From JAHJGG01 sp041658785 (GTDB lineage: Bacteria > Patescibacteriota > Patescibacteriia > Magasanikbacterales > UBA922): a stretch of DNA of 17,125 nucleotides. A program made the position numbers and the translations under genes. The stretch is taken from positions 1-17,125 of the forward strand of contig JBAZZL010000025.1 in the NCBI GenBank assembly GCA_041658785.1. The letters are read 5' to 3'. Of this stretch, positions 6,882-13,351 are shown one piece after another (within the stretch, counting starts at the first letter, position 1; each line of letters starts with the position of its first letter). The notes beneath the pieces are model-generated. The model was not told the DNA's origin and made no database searches. It worked only from the letters and a program-made list of their open reading frames with translations.

Positions 6882-7790
6882 TTAGTAATCACGGACACAA
6901 CGCACGAAGAGCAGAGTGCTTTTGGAAATATCCGCGCTCTCGCCGGAACGGAAGTCAAACGCTCTGCCTTGATCCGCATTGAACTCATCGGCAGACCAAA
7001 GTGCGTCGCAAGTAGCCGCGGGCCAGATCTCAAGGTAAAGCGCGTCGCACTCGCCCTCGGGCGCGCCCGGGATATAGAGCGTCTCAAGCTCTGCCAAGGT
7101 CGGCATGCGCCAACTGCCGAGAGGACTCAAACCTGAGCAGAACCCCGGCGCCAGGTCCCAACTTCGCCGCGAACTGCCCATTGGCCACTCGAGCCCAGTC
7201 TCAATGTCAACCCGAGTAGGAAATTCGCGCCCGCACGGTTCGTACCAGCGAGGCTCGCCCTCCAACTCCCATACCAGGACTTCGTCAACCATGCCATCGC
7301 AGTCGTCGTCCGCGCCATTGCACTCCTCTTCCACCGGAATGCAGACTGGAGCGATCTCTTCTTCTCCCGCATCAAGATCAGGAGCAAGATCATGGCTGGT
7401 TTCAAAATCAGCATCCAGATCCGCCAGCAGATCGCCTACTCCTTCCGAAGCATCGGGCTGGAAAATGTCAACAGTGTCGTGAAGATCCAGAACATCGTTA
7501 ACAGCGTCGCCGTCAATATCGCCGCCATGATCTTCAACGAAATCATCACCGCCATCCGCGCCAACATCGGCGATTGATTCTTCGCTCGCCGAATCAAACG
7601 CGTCAACGGCATAATCAGCCGCCCTGTCAGGCTCCTCTATCCCGAAATCCAAATCGGGACCGCTCTCTTGATCCGCATCTTGATCAAGGAAGATTGCTTC
7701 TTCCGAGCGGTCTCCCTTCTCGCCCAAGCCGCTCCGGTCAAAGGCGCAACTCAGGGAAAACAACGCCGCTATTACCATCGCCCTTTTCAT
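6882..7790 (-). CDS. Asp-rich putative lipoprotein with MopE-type metal-binding motif and DUF1566 domain
   Basis: This encodes 302 residues. The N-terminus MKRAMVIAALFSLSC is a short signal peptide ending in C15. The lipobox is imperfect (Ser at -3), so lipid attachment is likely but not certain. Residues 24-148 are an extremely acidic linker and include a thrombospondin-type-3-like calcium pattern DIDGDAVNDVLD (91-102). C157-C164 carries CNGADDDCDGMVDE, the MopE-type metal-binding motif. From about 190 a DUF1566 (Lcl C-terminal) domain follows, with TGLEW, WRMPTLAELETL and the terminal LLFVRCVRDY. It should be exported and surface-bound. Codons are G/C-ending and a strong GGGAGG precedes the ATG by 6 nt, unlike most neighbours. 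This architecture is best known from Myxococcota and other deltaproteobacterial lineages, so transfer is plausible. Confidence 0.88.
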   Translation of the reverse strand: MKRAMVIAALFSLSCAFDRSGLGEKGDRSEEAIFLDQDADQESGPDLDFGIEEPDRAADYAVDAFDSASEESIADVGADGGDDFVEDHGGDIDGDAVNDVLDLHDTVDIFQPDASEGVGDLLADLDADFETSHDLAPDLDAGEEEIAPVCIPVEEECNGADDDCDGMVDEVLVWELEGEPRWYEPCGREFPTRVDIETGLEWPMGSSRRSWDLAPGFCSGLSPLGSWRMPTLAELETLYIPGAPEGECDALYLEIWPAATCDALWSADEFNADQGRAFDFRSGESADISKSTLLFVRCVRDY

Positions 7791-7854
7791 GGCGTTCCTC
7801 CCTTTCCTGCGCTTAAAGCAGGATGATAATGACGTTATGGAATCCCATCACTCT

Positions 7855-7883
7855 TCTTTACCTAATTTTTTGAAAGATGTCAA
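7855..7883 (-). promoter_or_regulatory. Possible promoter and leader of the lipoprotein gene
   Basis: On the minus strand perfect TTGACA (7878-7883), 17 bp, then TAAAGA (7855-7860), a poor -10. The leader to ATG 7790 contains the small stem CCTGC/GCAGG (7808-7824) just before the strong SD GGGAGG. The upstream terminator at 7893-7917 separates it from the Wzz-like gene. Confidence 0.4.
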
Positions 7884-7892
7884 GATGTATAT

Positions 7893-7917
7893 AAAAAAAG
7901 CCCCAATCTGCGGGGCT
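7893..7917 (-). terminator. Intrinsic terminator of the Wzz-like gene
   Basis: On the minus strand AGCCCC pairs with GGGGCT (plus coordinates 7912-7917 and 7899-7904, 7-nt loop), followed by a run of T. It starts 20 bp after the stop of the 7937-8554 gene. Confidence 0.85.
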
Positions 7918-7936
7918 CTTCTCACTAAATATATTA

Positions 7937-8554
7937 TCAAAAAACCTTCTTGACGCGCCGTACAATGATAAAGCACATCATCAAAACACCCGCCACAAAA
8001 CCAAACATGGCATTAACCAAAACATTCGGCCTTACCGGCGCTCTAGTAACAATCGGCTGGTTAACAATTTTTATCGCCACATTCCCGCCAACATAATCAG
8101 CCCCGTAAGAAACCAAAGCGTCCGCGACAGCGCCGGCGAAATTCTTTGCCTCGTCAGCATCCGTATGATAGGTACTTATATTTAGCACCCCCGTGCCAAA
8201 AACGACTGACGCGTTAACTGTTTTTTGCCATCTTTTTCTCTTGGTTCTTTCGGGCACATTGGTAAAGCGGCTCAAATCAAGCGTGTATTGGGGCTGATTG
8301 ACAACTTTATTATAAAAATCATTGGTTTTGACAATCTGCGCGATATTCTCTCCAATCCGTTCGGCTGATTTGACAGTCGTATAAGGATCAACGCCGTAAC
8401 GTGAACTGGAAATAATCAATACTTGCGCGTCTGCCCGGTATTCCAAAGGGAAAAGCGCGCTGATTATTACTGAAGCCGCTGCCAAAACAACGCCGGCAAG
8501 AAAAATTAATTTCCAGCGCTGGACAAAAAGTTGTACTGGTGAAATTTGAAACAT
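7937..8554 (-). CDS. Wzz/YveK-like polysaccharide chain-length regulator
   Basis: This encodes 205 residues with the two-helix layout of the PF02706 Wzz family: cytoplasmic start, TM1 at about 15-35, an exterior domain starting PLEYRADAQVLI, and TM2 at about 178-198 after the Pro-rich PVRPNVLVN motif. The C-terminus is a short basic tail, RRVKKVF. The tyrosine-kinase domain found in some relatives is absent, as in the Gram-positive YveK/CapA type, where the kinase is separate. The role would be control of exported polysaccharide chain length at the membrane. No polysaccharide gene lies nearby, so it stands alone. There is no SD, and its own terminator follows at 7893-7917. Family call is good; substrate unknown. 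Confidence 0.85.
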   Translation of the reverse strand: MFQISPVQLFVQRWKLIFLAGVVLAAASVIISALFPLEYRADAQVLIISSSRYGVDPYTTVKSAERIGENIAQIVKTNDFYNKVVNQPQYTLDLSRFTNVPERTKRKRWQKTVNASVVFGTGVLNISTYHTDADEAKNFAGAVADALVSYGADYVGGNVAIKIVNQPIVTRAPVRPNVLVNAMFGFVAGVLMMCFIIVRRVKKVF

Positions 8555-8621
8555 AAAATGAATATCATTGTTACATTGTTACATTGTTATGCTGCATGGG
8601 ACTGTCGCCAAATAAGGTTTA

Positions 8622-8704
8622 CTGTCATTCCCGCGGAGGCGGGAATCCAGTCGCTCTCTTATTTTTAGCCAAATTCTGGATTCCCGCCTCCGCGGGAATG
8701 ACAG
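8622..8704. repeat. 83-bp element with 29-bp perfect inverted ends (dRS3-like)
   Basis: CTGTCATTCCCGCGGAGGCG... (8622-8650) recurs as an exact 29-bp reverse complement at 8676-8704 around a 25-bp AT-rich centre. Each arm contains a nested stem, ATTCCCGC with GCGGGAAT. The ATTCCC/GGGAAT core recalls widespread dRS3/REP-type repeats of other bacteria. No open reading frame fits inside. It lies in the presumed leader of the Wzz-like gene. Beside it, CATTGTTA is repeated three times at 8566-8589. The interval 8555-8869 contains nothing else recognised except the promoter at 8767. Confidence 0.85.
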
Positions 8705-8766
8705 CCCAAAATATGTACAAATTTTTTGGCCACGTAAAACTCAATATTTAAAATAACTCGCTATAA

Positions 8767-8796
8767 GTTATATCTTATATCATAGCAATGCGGCAA
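8767..8796 (-). promoter_or_regulatory. Possible promoter of the Wzz-like gene
   Basis: On the minus strand TTGCCG (8791-8796), 18 bp, TATAAC (8767-8772). The mRNA would carry a leader of about 205 nt containing the inverted-repeat element. Confidence 0.45.
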
Positions 8797-8869
8797 TTAA
8801 ACAATTATAATATAACACAATCTCTACCGTTTTTCAAGTTTAGTCGGCTTAATCTGCGTTTTATCAAGC

Positions 8870-9946
8870 TTAACCGGCATTTCCAACCAAGCTTTTCTCA
8901 ACCAAAATATCAATTTTTTCTCCCTTGCGAAAAACCTCCAAATTTATAGTATTTTGAGCAGTGATAACGCGGCGGGCCAGATCGTACTCAACAATCTTCT
9001 CGCCGTCTATTGCCGTGATTATATCTCCTTTTCCAATTGTGCTTGAAGCGCTTTTGGTTGGCGATCTATCTACATAAAAACCATAAAGCGGCTCAAAAAC
9101 GCTTTCAATTTGCGCTCCGCGCACAAAATAGCCTTGATATGGCAAGCCAAAATATGAGGGGTTGCTGGCCGATAATATTTTAGAAAGCTGGTTGGCGATA
9201 GGCCAGCTGGGGATCAGTCTGCCTCCACTGCCAAAAAAACCCGCTAGTCCGCCGCTGGTATTCAAAATCATGCTTGCTTTGCCTGTATCAGGTGAAAGCT
9301 TGTAATAATATTGCGGTTCCCAAATTGGGAATACCTGTTTTTCTGGTTCATTTTTTTCAAGTTGATCCAAAAAAATCTCACGATACCCATCTGCCGCTAC
9401 TGCCCACAAGGGCTGATCCGGCGCGCTGCTATTCCACTGCGGCAAAGCCATCACCCGAAAACCGCTGTTGTCTATTTTGAGATACTTTAGCTTGCCAAAC
9501 TCATCAGATATTACCTGGGTAATTTCATAAATCAAACCCCGGTAATCAATTGCTTCCAAAAATGCTTTTGCCGGAATTTTGCCGGTATCGGCAATAACCG
9601 CCCACCCGTCTGAACTCAATATCGCGGCGTGGGCGATAAAAGCGCTGTCTTTATAAAATGAACTATCAATTTTTTGCCGCTTATCATAAATTTTTAAAAT
9701 ACTCTGCTTGATCTGCCGATCAAGCATCGGATCAACGTTGATTTCTTTTGGAACTCTGATCCTCCCGTCAATTGATATTTGGGCCTGCGGTATCATATTT
9801 GGCAAAAACCACGTTACCACCGATAAAGCGGCTGCCACACTAGTCAAAGCAGAAATAACAATAAGAAAAATAACCCAAGGAAGCGCCTTCAACTTCTGGT
9901 GCGCTTTTATTGAACAAGATTGTGGAGGGAGATGCGGAAAATACAT
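8870..9946 (-). CDS. Membrane-anchored HtrA-like protein with degenerate protease domain and PDZ domain
   Basis: This encodes 358 residues: cytoplasmic start, one membrane anchor at 22-48, a trypsin-like region at about 80-260 and a C-terminal PDZ domain at about 275-352 with the clear motif GKGDIITAIDGEKI. The layout is that of DegP/HtrA (S1C) proteases. However, the segment SSDGWAVIADTG (111-122), which normally reads DGxxLTNxHV, has no histidine. The stretch TGKASMILNTSGGLAGF (221-237) aligns with GNSGGPLxNxxGxVxGI but carries Lys where the catalytic Ser is expected. The later IPSWPIANQL matches the usual FAIPxxxA segment. It is therefore probably a catalytically dead, extracytoplasmic scaffold or substrate-binding protein. 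The ATG directly abuts a 32-bp repeat copy, and no SD is present. The residue alignment is by eye. Confidence 0.8.
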   Translation of the reverse strand: MYFPHLPPQSCSIKAHQKLKALPWVIFLIVISALTSVAAALSVVTWFLPNMIPQAQISIDGRIRVPKEINVDPMLDRQIKQSILKIYDKRQKIDSSFYKDSAFIAHAAILSSDGWAVIADTGKIPAKAFLEAIDYRGLIYEITQVISDEFGKLKYLKIDNSGFRVMALPQWNSSAPDQPLWAVAADGYREIFLDQLEKNEPEKQVFPIWEPQYYYKLSPDTGKASMILNTSGGLAGFFGSGGRLIPSWPIANQLSKILSASNPSYFGLPYQGYFVRGAQIESVFEPLYGFYVDRSPTKSASSTIGKGDIITAIDGEKIVEYDLARRVITAQNTINLEVFRKGEKIDILVEKSLVGNAG

Positions 9947-9999
9947 ACTTACGGATAACGGATAATCCTGATTTACGGACTTACGGATAACGGATAATC
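9947..9999 (-). repeat. Two copies of the 32-bp TCCGTAA repeat, inverted relative to 10435-10612
   Basis: Read on the minus strand this is about 1.7 units of TCCGTAAATCAGGATTATCC + GTTATCCGTAAG. It ends flush with the start codon of the HtrA-like gene at 9946 and begins 14 bp after the stop of the GxxExxY gene. Confidence 0.85.
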
Positions 10000-10013
10000 A
10001 GTGGTCGGCAAGT

Positions 10014-10403
10014 TCAAAGTAGATTTGGATTTAGAATCCGTTTGATATATAAATTATCGGGATAAAAATTTACCAACAGACACAAATCCTTTCCACTGCT
10101 TACCAAATATCTCATGCATTGCTGATAATCGTTTCTGGAAAGACGCGGCACGGCTTTCACTTCAATGATTACCAAATTGGCCACCAAAAAATCTAATTTA
10201 TTTCTGCCCGGTTTTTCGCCAGGAAAACTGGACGGTAATATCACCTCTCTCTCATACGGAACAATTTTAATGTCAAACCCCCTGGCTATTCCATCACAAT
10301 ACTGTTTTTCATTCCGATAACTCCCCAAATAATTATGAACAGTAAATAATATTCCACGGATTTTGTAACTTAATTCTTCATGTAATAGTTTCACCACCCC
10401 CAT
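10014..10403 (-). CDS. GxxExxY protein (PD-(D/E)XK nuclease-like)
   Basis: This encodes 129 residues from the ATG at 10403. An in-frame ATG at 10436 would add 11 residues, but it lies in the flanking repeat and the extension does not fit the family. The start IRGILFTVHNYLG-SYRNEKQY matches the family's N-terminal helix; Glu and Tyr of GxxExxY are kept, while the Gly is Tyr. Nuclease-type residues follow: Asp in NKLDFLV and Glu/Lys in IEVKAV. The C-terminal YQQCMRYL and LCLLVNF are also typical (PF13366). Biochemical function of the family is unknown; nucleic-acid cleavage is inferred from the PD-(D/E)XK fold. It is enclosed by inverted arrays of the 32-bp repeat (9947-9999 and 10435-10612), suggesting it arrived or moves with them. 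Confidence 0.87.
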   Translation of the reverse strand: MGVVKLLHEELSYKIRGILFTVHNYLGSYRNEKQYCDGIARGFDIKIVPYEREVILPSSFPGEKPGRNKLDFLVANLVIIEVKAVPRLSRNDYQQCMRYLVSSGKDLCLLVNFYPDNLYIKRILNPNLL

Positions 10404-10434
10404 CTTATTATAAAAATAAAAAATACATTTTTGC

Positions 10435-10612
10435 ATCCGTAAATCAGGATTATCCGTTATCCGTAAGTCCGTAAGTCCGTAAATCAGGATTATCCGTTAT
10501 CCGTAAGTCCGTAAATCAGGATTATCCGTTATCCGTAAGTCCGTAAATCAGGATTATCCGTTATCCGTAAGTCCGTAAGTCCGTAAATCAGGATTATCCG
10601 TTATCCGTAAAC
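10435..10612 (+). repeat. Array of five 32-bp units
   Basis: Five contiguous copies of TCCGTAAATCAGGATTATCC + GTTATCCGTAAG, with an extra TCCGTAAG octamer after units one and four. Units touch without unique spacers, so this is not CRISPR. Internally the unit has near-period-7/8 structure (TCCGTTATCCGTAAGTCCGT). It lies between the GxxExxY gene and the stop codon of the 10616 membrane protein. Confidence 0.92.
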
Positions 10613-10615
10613 AGG

Positions 10616-11392
10616 TCAAATCCACCGCACCACAAAGAATAAAAAAAATGCATACAAAATTGCGTTTGATATCAAAAACCAACATTGTTTTTTCCAAATA
10701 ATATGCATTGAACTCAAATGAAACCTGACCAGGAGCTGTATTATATACCAAAGCCAAGTAACAATCAACCCGAGCGCCAGATGCCCTAAAGGCAGAAAAT
10801 GAGCGACCCATATCACTTCCAACATCACCATAGAAATAATCAAAACCCACAAAATAAACTGGTTTGGCTTATTGACAAAATACATTTTCCAAATCATCAA
10901 GGAACAATATCCAAACAACATTCCGCCCAATAGACTGAAAATCCAAAAAGGGATATTCAAAAAAAGCAAACCAAACGCAAAAATGGTTGTTACAATGGCA
11001 TAACCGTCAAAAATCCACAGAATCATCAACATGCGGCGCCATGGTTTTTGTTCATAACGGAGTGCGGACGAAGAATGCAAGCGCAAAACAAACAACAGCA
11101 TTACGGCTGCGCCAGATAACACATCCAAAAAAGAACGGAGAATCGTCCATTCTATCAAACTAGTAAGGCCGACAAACGCAATCATGGTTGTAAACAATAT
11201 CGGCAAATACCTGCGCTCTGCGCTGGACTGCTTTGTTGTCAAATAATACAACCCTAAAATGGAAGCTGTAAAAAGCGACAAAGTCAATATAAATACCCAA
11301 ACTAATGTAAAACGTTGCATCAAAAACAAGCTGGTCCAGCTTATTAGTCCAGCAGCAATGGCGTAACGGTATACAAGAATGCGACCGAGCAT
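10616..11392 (-). CDS. Polytopic membrane protein of unknown function
   Basis: This encodes 258 residues, nearly all hydrophobic, with about eight predicted helices (roughly 7-25, 29-50, 64-84, 87-104, 121-142, 145-167, 178-200 and 203-226, possibly a ninth at 237-256). Short basic loops such as RYEQKPWRR (about 112-120) would be cytoplasmic. No transporter or enzyme motif was recognised. It is transcribed divergently from smpB, and a good promoter (TTTACT, 17 bp, TATACT) lies 36 bp before its ATG. The stop codon is immediately followed by the 32-bp repeat array. Confidence 0.8.
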   Translation of the reverse strand: MLGRILVYRYAIAAGLISWTSLFLMQRFTLVWVFILTLSLFTASILGLYYLTTKQSSAERRYLPILFTTMIAFVGLTSLIEWTILRSFLDVLSGAAVMLLFVLRLHSSSALRYEQKPWRRMLMILWIFDGYAIVTTIFAFGLLFLNIPFWIFSLLGGMLFGYCSLMIWKMYFVNKPNQFILWVLIISMVMLEVIWVAHFLPLGHLALGLIVTWLWYIIQLLVRFHLSSMHIIWKKQCWFLISNAILYAFFLFFVVRWI

Positions 11393-11427
11393 AAATATAT
11401 AAACTGCCTTGAAAAAAAGTAGCTTTT

Positions 11428-11456
11428 AGTATACAATACGCGCCTGAATTAGTAAA
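11428..11456 (-). promoter_or_regulatory. Promoter of the polytopic membrane protein gene
   Basis: TTTACT (11451-11456), 17 bp, TATACT (11428-11433) on the minus strand. The -35 hexamer is the same as in the promoter at 3753-3781. It is back to back with the smpB promoter region. Confidence 0.65.
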
Positions 11457-11472
11457 ATAGAAAGAAACGGGA

Positions 11473-11478
11473 TATAAT
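11473..11478 (+). promoter_or_regulatory. -10 box of smpB
   Basis: Perfect TATAAT 34 bp before ATG 11513. The -35 region (TTAGTA, 11449-11454) is weak and overlaps the divergent promoter, so the two may compete. Confidence 0.5.
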
Positions 11479-11512
11479 ACCATAAACAATTCTAGATAAA
11501 GGTTAAAATATT

Positions 11513-11959
11513 ATGCCCGTCTACGCAACCAACAAAAAAGCCAATTTTGACTACGAAATCCTTGATACGTTTGAGGCTGGTTTGGTATTGACTGGCAACG
11601 AAGTAAAATCAATCAGAACTGGCAATATAAAGCTGACTGGCGGCTACATCACTTTTCATGGCAAGAATGCCATGCTCACAAATGTGCATATTCCAAAATA
11701 CAAATACAGCAATTTTACGACGAATTTTGATCCTGAACGAAGCAAAAACCTGCTGTTGAAAAAAAAAGAAATTGATTATTTAAAAGGGAAATCACAGGAA
11801 AAAGGCTTGACAATCATACCGCTTTTACTATATACTGCTGGACGCCGTCTAAAGCTAAAAATTGGGGTAGGCAGAGGCAAGAAAAAACATGACAAGAGAA
11901 GGATCATAAAAAAACGAGAACTTGATAGAGAGGTTAGAAGAGCGATTAAGCAATATTAA
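11513..11959 (+). CDS. smpB: SsrA-binding protein SmpB
   Basis: This encodes 148 residues, the normal length. Family signatures are present throughout: the N-terminal ATNKKANFDYEILDTFEAGL, GNEVKSIR, the ITFHGKNAMLTNVHIPKY segment, and LLLKKKEI. The basic C-terminal tail GRGKKKHDKRRIIKKRELDR becomes helical in the mRNA channel during trans-translation. SmpB binds the tRNA-like domain of tmRNA and brings it to stalled ribosomes. Its RNA partner is encoded 115 bp downstream on the same strand, an arrangement that fits co-evolution. An AAAGG lies about 11 nt before the ATG. Confidence 0.97.
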   Translation: MPVYATNKKANFDYEILDTFEAGLVLTGNEVKSIRTGNIKLTGGYITFHGKNAMLTNVHIPKYKYSNFTTNFDPERSKNLLLKKKEIDYLKGKSQEKGLTIIPLLLYTAGRRLKLKIGVGRGKKKHDKRRIIKKRELDREVRRAIKQY

Positions 11960-11967
11960 AAAATATA

Positions 11968-12047
11968 GGAAATTGGAAATTGGAAATTGGAAACAAACAC
12001 AAATTGTTTTTTGTCCGCCAGTCCGAAGGACTCCTTCGTGAGCTGGC
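11968..12047. repeat. GGAAATT 7-bp microrepeat and a GCCAG hairpin before tmRNA
   Basis: GGAAATT occurs three times plus a partial unit (11968-11993). A nested hairpin follows: GCCAG (12017-12021) with CTGGC (12043-12047), enclosing CGAAGGA and TCCTTCG. The T-run lies before rather than after the stem, so it is not a clear smpB terminator. The tmRNA promoter within this gap was not identified. Confidence 0.6.
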
Positions 12048-12074
12048 AGATTGTATCTTGTTTCTTTACAACAC

Positions 12075-12475
12075 GGGGATGTCAGGCTTCGATAGATGGA
12101 ATCCGTTGTTTCTTATATGCATGCCGAGGTTGTTCATTTTCCTCGCAAATACCAATGAACACCTGATAAGTGCAAACTTAGTCAGCCGAGTAAAAAATGC
12201 GGTAGCTAACGCTTTCCGCGTTCCAGTACTCGCAACTGCTGTCGCTTAATAAGCAACAGCCATCACACTGGCGATACTCGCTATCCAATCTGTGGTGTCA
12301 ACCTAGCGAGCGTAGAATCAAGTCTCCGTTTGAGGATTTGATTTGAAATAATATCAAGCTTGTCTGCGTATCATTTTGCCATTTTCTAGATACGCAGTGA
12401 CACAAATAAAACGGCTAAGCATGTAGAGTATAAAGGCAGCCCGTCTAGACCCCGGTTCAATTCCGGGCATCTCCA
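12075..12475 (+). ncRNA. ssrA: Transfer-messenger RNA (tmRNA)
   Basis: The 5' end GGGGATG pairs with CATCTCC near the 3' end to close the tRNA-like acceptor stem. GACCCCGGTTCAATTCCGGG forms the T-arm with a normal GGTTCAA loop. CATGCCGAGG followed by CCTCG is the conserved helix leading to pseudoknot 1. The tag frame ends GCTGTCGCTTAATAAGC, and its two stops sit in the loop of a GCTGT/ACAGC hairpin, as in other tmRNAs. After AAAAAATGCGGTA the likely resume codon is GCT, giving the tag ANAFRVPVLATAVA; the exact first codon is uncertain by one or two codons. CCA is not encoded (ACA follows). It acts with SmpB to release stalled ribosomes and mark their products for proteolysis. The open frame covering the first half is not a protein gene. 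Confidence 0.95.
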
Positions 12476-12555
12476 CATTTACTGATTATAATCCGACGTA
12501 AAGTACAGACTTCGTATTGAAACATCGGAGATAATCCCCGCAAAAGGCGGGCAGG

Positions 12556-12648
12556 CTGATTTACGGATGGTAAATCAAACACTATCCGTAAATCAGGATT
12601 ACTTGTCCGCCGCAGCGGGAGCAAAGGTGGATCAGTTATCCGTAAGTT
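12556..12648. repeat. Diverged copy of the TCCGTAA repeat forming a hairpin before infC
   Basis: CTGATTTACGGAT (12556-12568) pairs with ATCCGTAAATCAG (12584-12596), a 13-bp stem. The right arm continues as the 32-bp repeat motif (TATCCGTAAATCAGGATTA), and a second part, ATCAGTTATCCGTAAGTT, comes at 12633-12650 just before ATG 12654. CCCGC/GCGGG (about 12537-12551) forms another small stem. The gap 12476-12653 shows no gene and no clear promoter. Confidence 0.7.
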
Positions 12649-12653
12649 AAGTT

Positions 12654-13202
12654 ATGAGAATATCACGCAAAAAAAGACCAAAAAAATTGCTGATACCGCA
12701 CTTCAGAAAAAACAATTTTATAAAAGCGCCTGAACTGCGCGTGCTTAGCAGCACTGGAGAAAATCTCGGGGTGCTTTCAACACCAGAAGCCCTAAGAATG
12801 GCCGCTGAACAAGAAATGGATCTCGTGGAAATAAATCCAAAAGCCGAGCCGCCGGTAGCAAAAATGGTGAACTTTACCCAATTTAAATATCAAAAAGAAA
12901 AAGAAGCCCGCAAGCAGAGAGCCAAAGCGCACGTGGCTGAACTCAAAGGAATCAGATTATCAATCAGAATCAGCGAACATGATATGGATGTGCGCAAAGC
13001 GCAGGCAGAAAAATTCCTCAATCGAGGAGACAAAGTAAAAATTGAAATAATCCTCCGCGGACGAGAAAAAGGAAAAGCTCATCTGGCCAAAGACACAATA
13101 ACCAAATTCGTTTCTGAGATAGAAAAAAACCTGTCTTTGAAGTACGAACAAGAAATAACCAGGCAAGTCAGTAAAATAACCGCCATTATAACCAAAAAAT
13201 AG
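12654..13202 (+). CDS. infC: Translation initiation factor IF-3
   Basis: This encodes 182 residues with both IF-3 domains. The N-domain has IKAPELRVLSSTGENLGVLSTPEAL and MDLVEINPKAEPPVAKMVNFTQFKYQKEK, followed by the charged linker helix. The C-domain has KGIRLSIRISEHDMDVRKAQAEKFLNRGDKVKIEIILRGREK. IF-3 binds the 30S subunit, prevents premature 50S joining and checks the start codon. It begins with ATG rather than the non-standard AUU of many infC genes, so the classic IF-3 codon-based autoregulation is not suggested here. No SD is present; a TCCGTAAGTTAAGTT repeat remnant occupies the -18 to -1 stretch. rpmI and rplT follow after a new promoter. Confidence 0.97.
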   Translation: MRISRKKRPKKLLIPHFRKNNFIKAPELRVLSSTGENLGVLSTPEALRMAAEQEMDLVEINPKAEPPVAKMVNFTQFKYQKEKEARKQRAKAHVAELKGIRLSIRISEHDMDVRKAQAEKFLNRGDKVKIEIILRGREKGKAHLAKDTITKFVSEIEKNLSLKYEQEITRQVSKITAIITKK

Positions 13203-13232
13203 TCGCCGGGAAAAAATGCTGGGAAAAAATCC

Positions 13233-13261
13233 TTGACAGACAAACGGAATCTCTCTATACT
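13233..13261 (+). promoter_or_regulatory. Strong promoter of rpmI-rplT
   Basis: Perfect TTGACA (13233-13238), 17 bp, TATACT (13256-13261), 31 bp after the infC stop. The ribosomal protein pair can therefore be transcribed independently of infC with a leader of about 85 nt. Confidence 0.8.
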
Positions 13262-13280
13262 ATTGCCACTGTCAAATAAC

Positions 13281-13307
13281 CGAAAGGGATAGTTTCGTAA
13301 TTCACAG
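13281..13307 (+). promoter_or_regulatory. rpmI leader element: small hairpin plus 20-bp repeat inverted after rplT
   Basis: The leader contains CGAAA (13281-13285) pairing with TTTCG. GATAGTTTCGTAATTCACAG (13288-13307) is matched by a perfect reverse complement at 13985-14004, after rplT. A leader control element is expected for L20 operons, but neither the known L20-binding pseudoknot nor the Rfam L20 leader could be recognised by eye. Confidence 0.5.
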
Positions 13308-13351
13308 CAATAAATAAAGCGCCGGAAAAACATTGGGGAAAATTTAGCAAA

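Noticed and set aside
6780..7136. Plus-strand frame opposite the lipoprotein gene, and similar frames to 7816
   Set aside because: They are GC-driven shadows; the minus frame has a signal peptide, a recognisable motif and a domain.
8622..8704. Insertion sequence
   Set aside because: Only 83 bp with no coding capacity; no transposase anywhere in the window.
10435..10612. CRISPR array
   Set aside because: The 32-bp units touch without unique spacers, and no cas genes are nearby.
12017..12047. smpB terminator
   Set aside because: The T-run precedes the stem instead of following it, so it was kept only as a hairpin.
11980..12249. 89-codon plus-strand frame after smpB
   Set aside because: It overlaps the 5' half of tmRNA; only its last codons (the tag) are translated, by resumed ribosomes.
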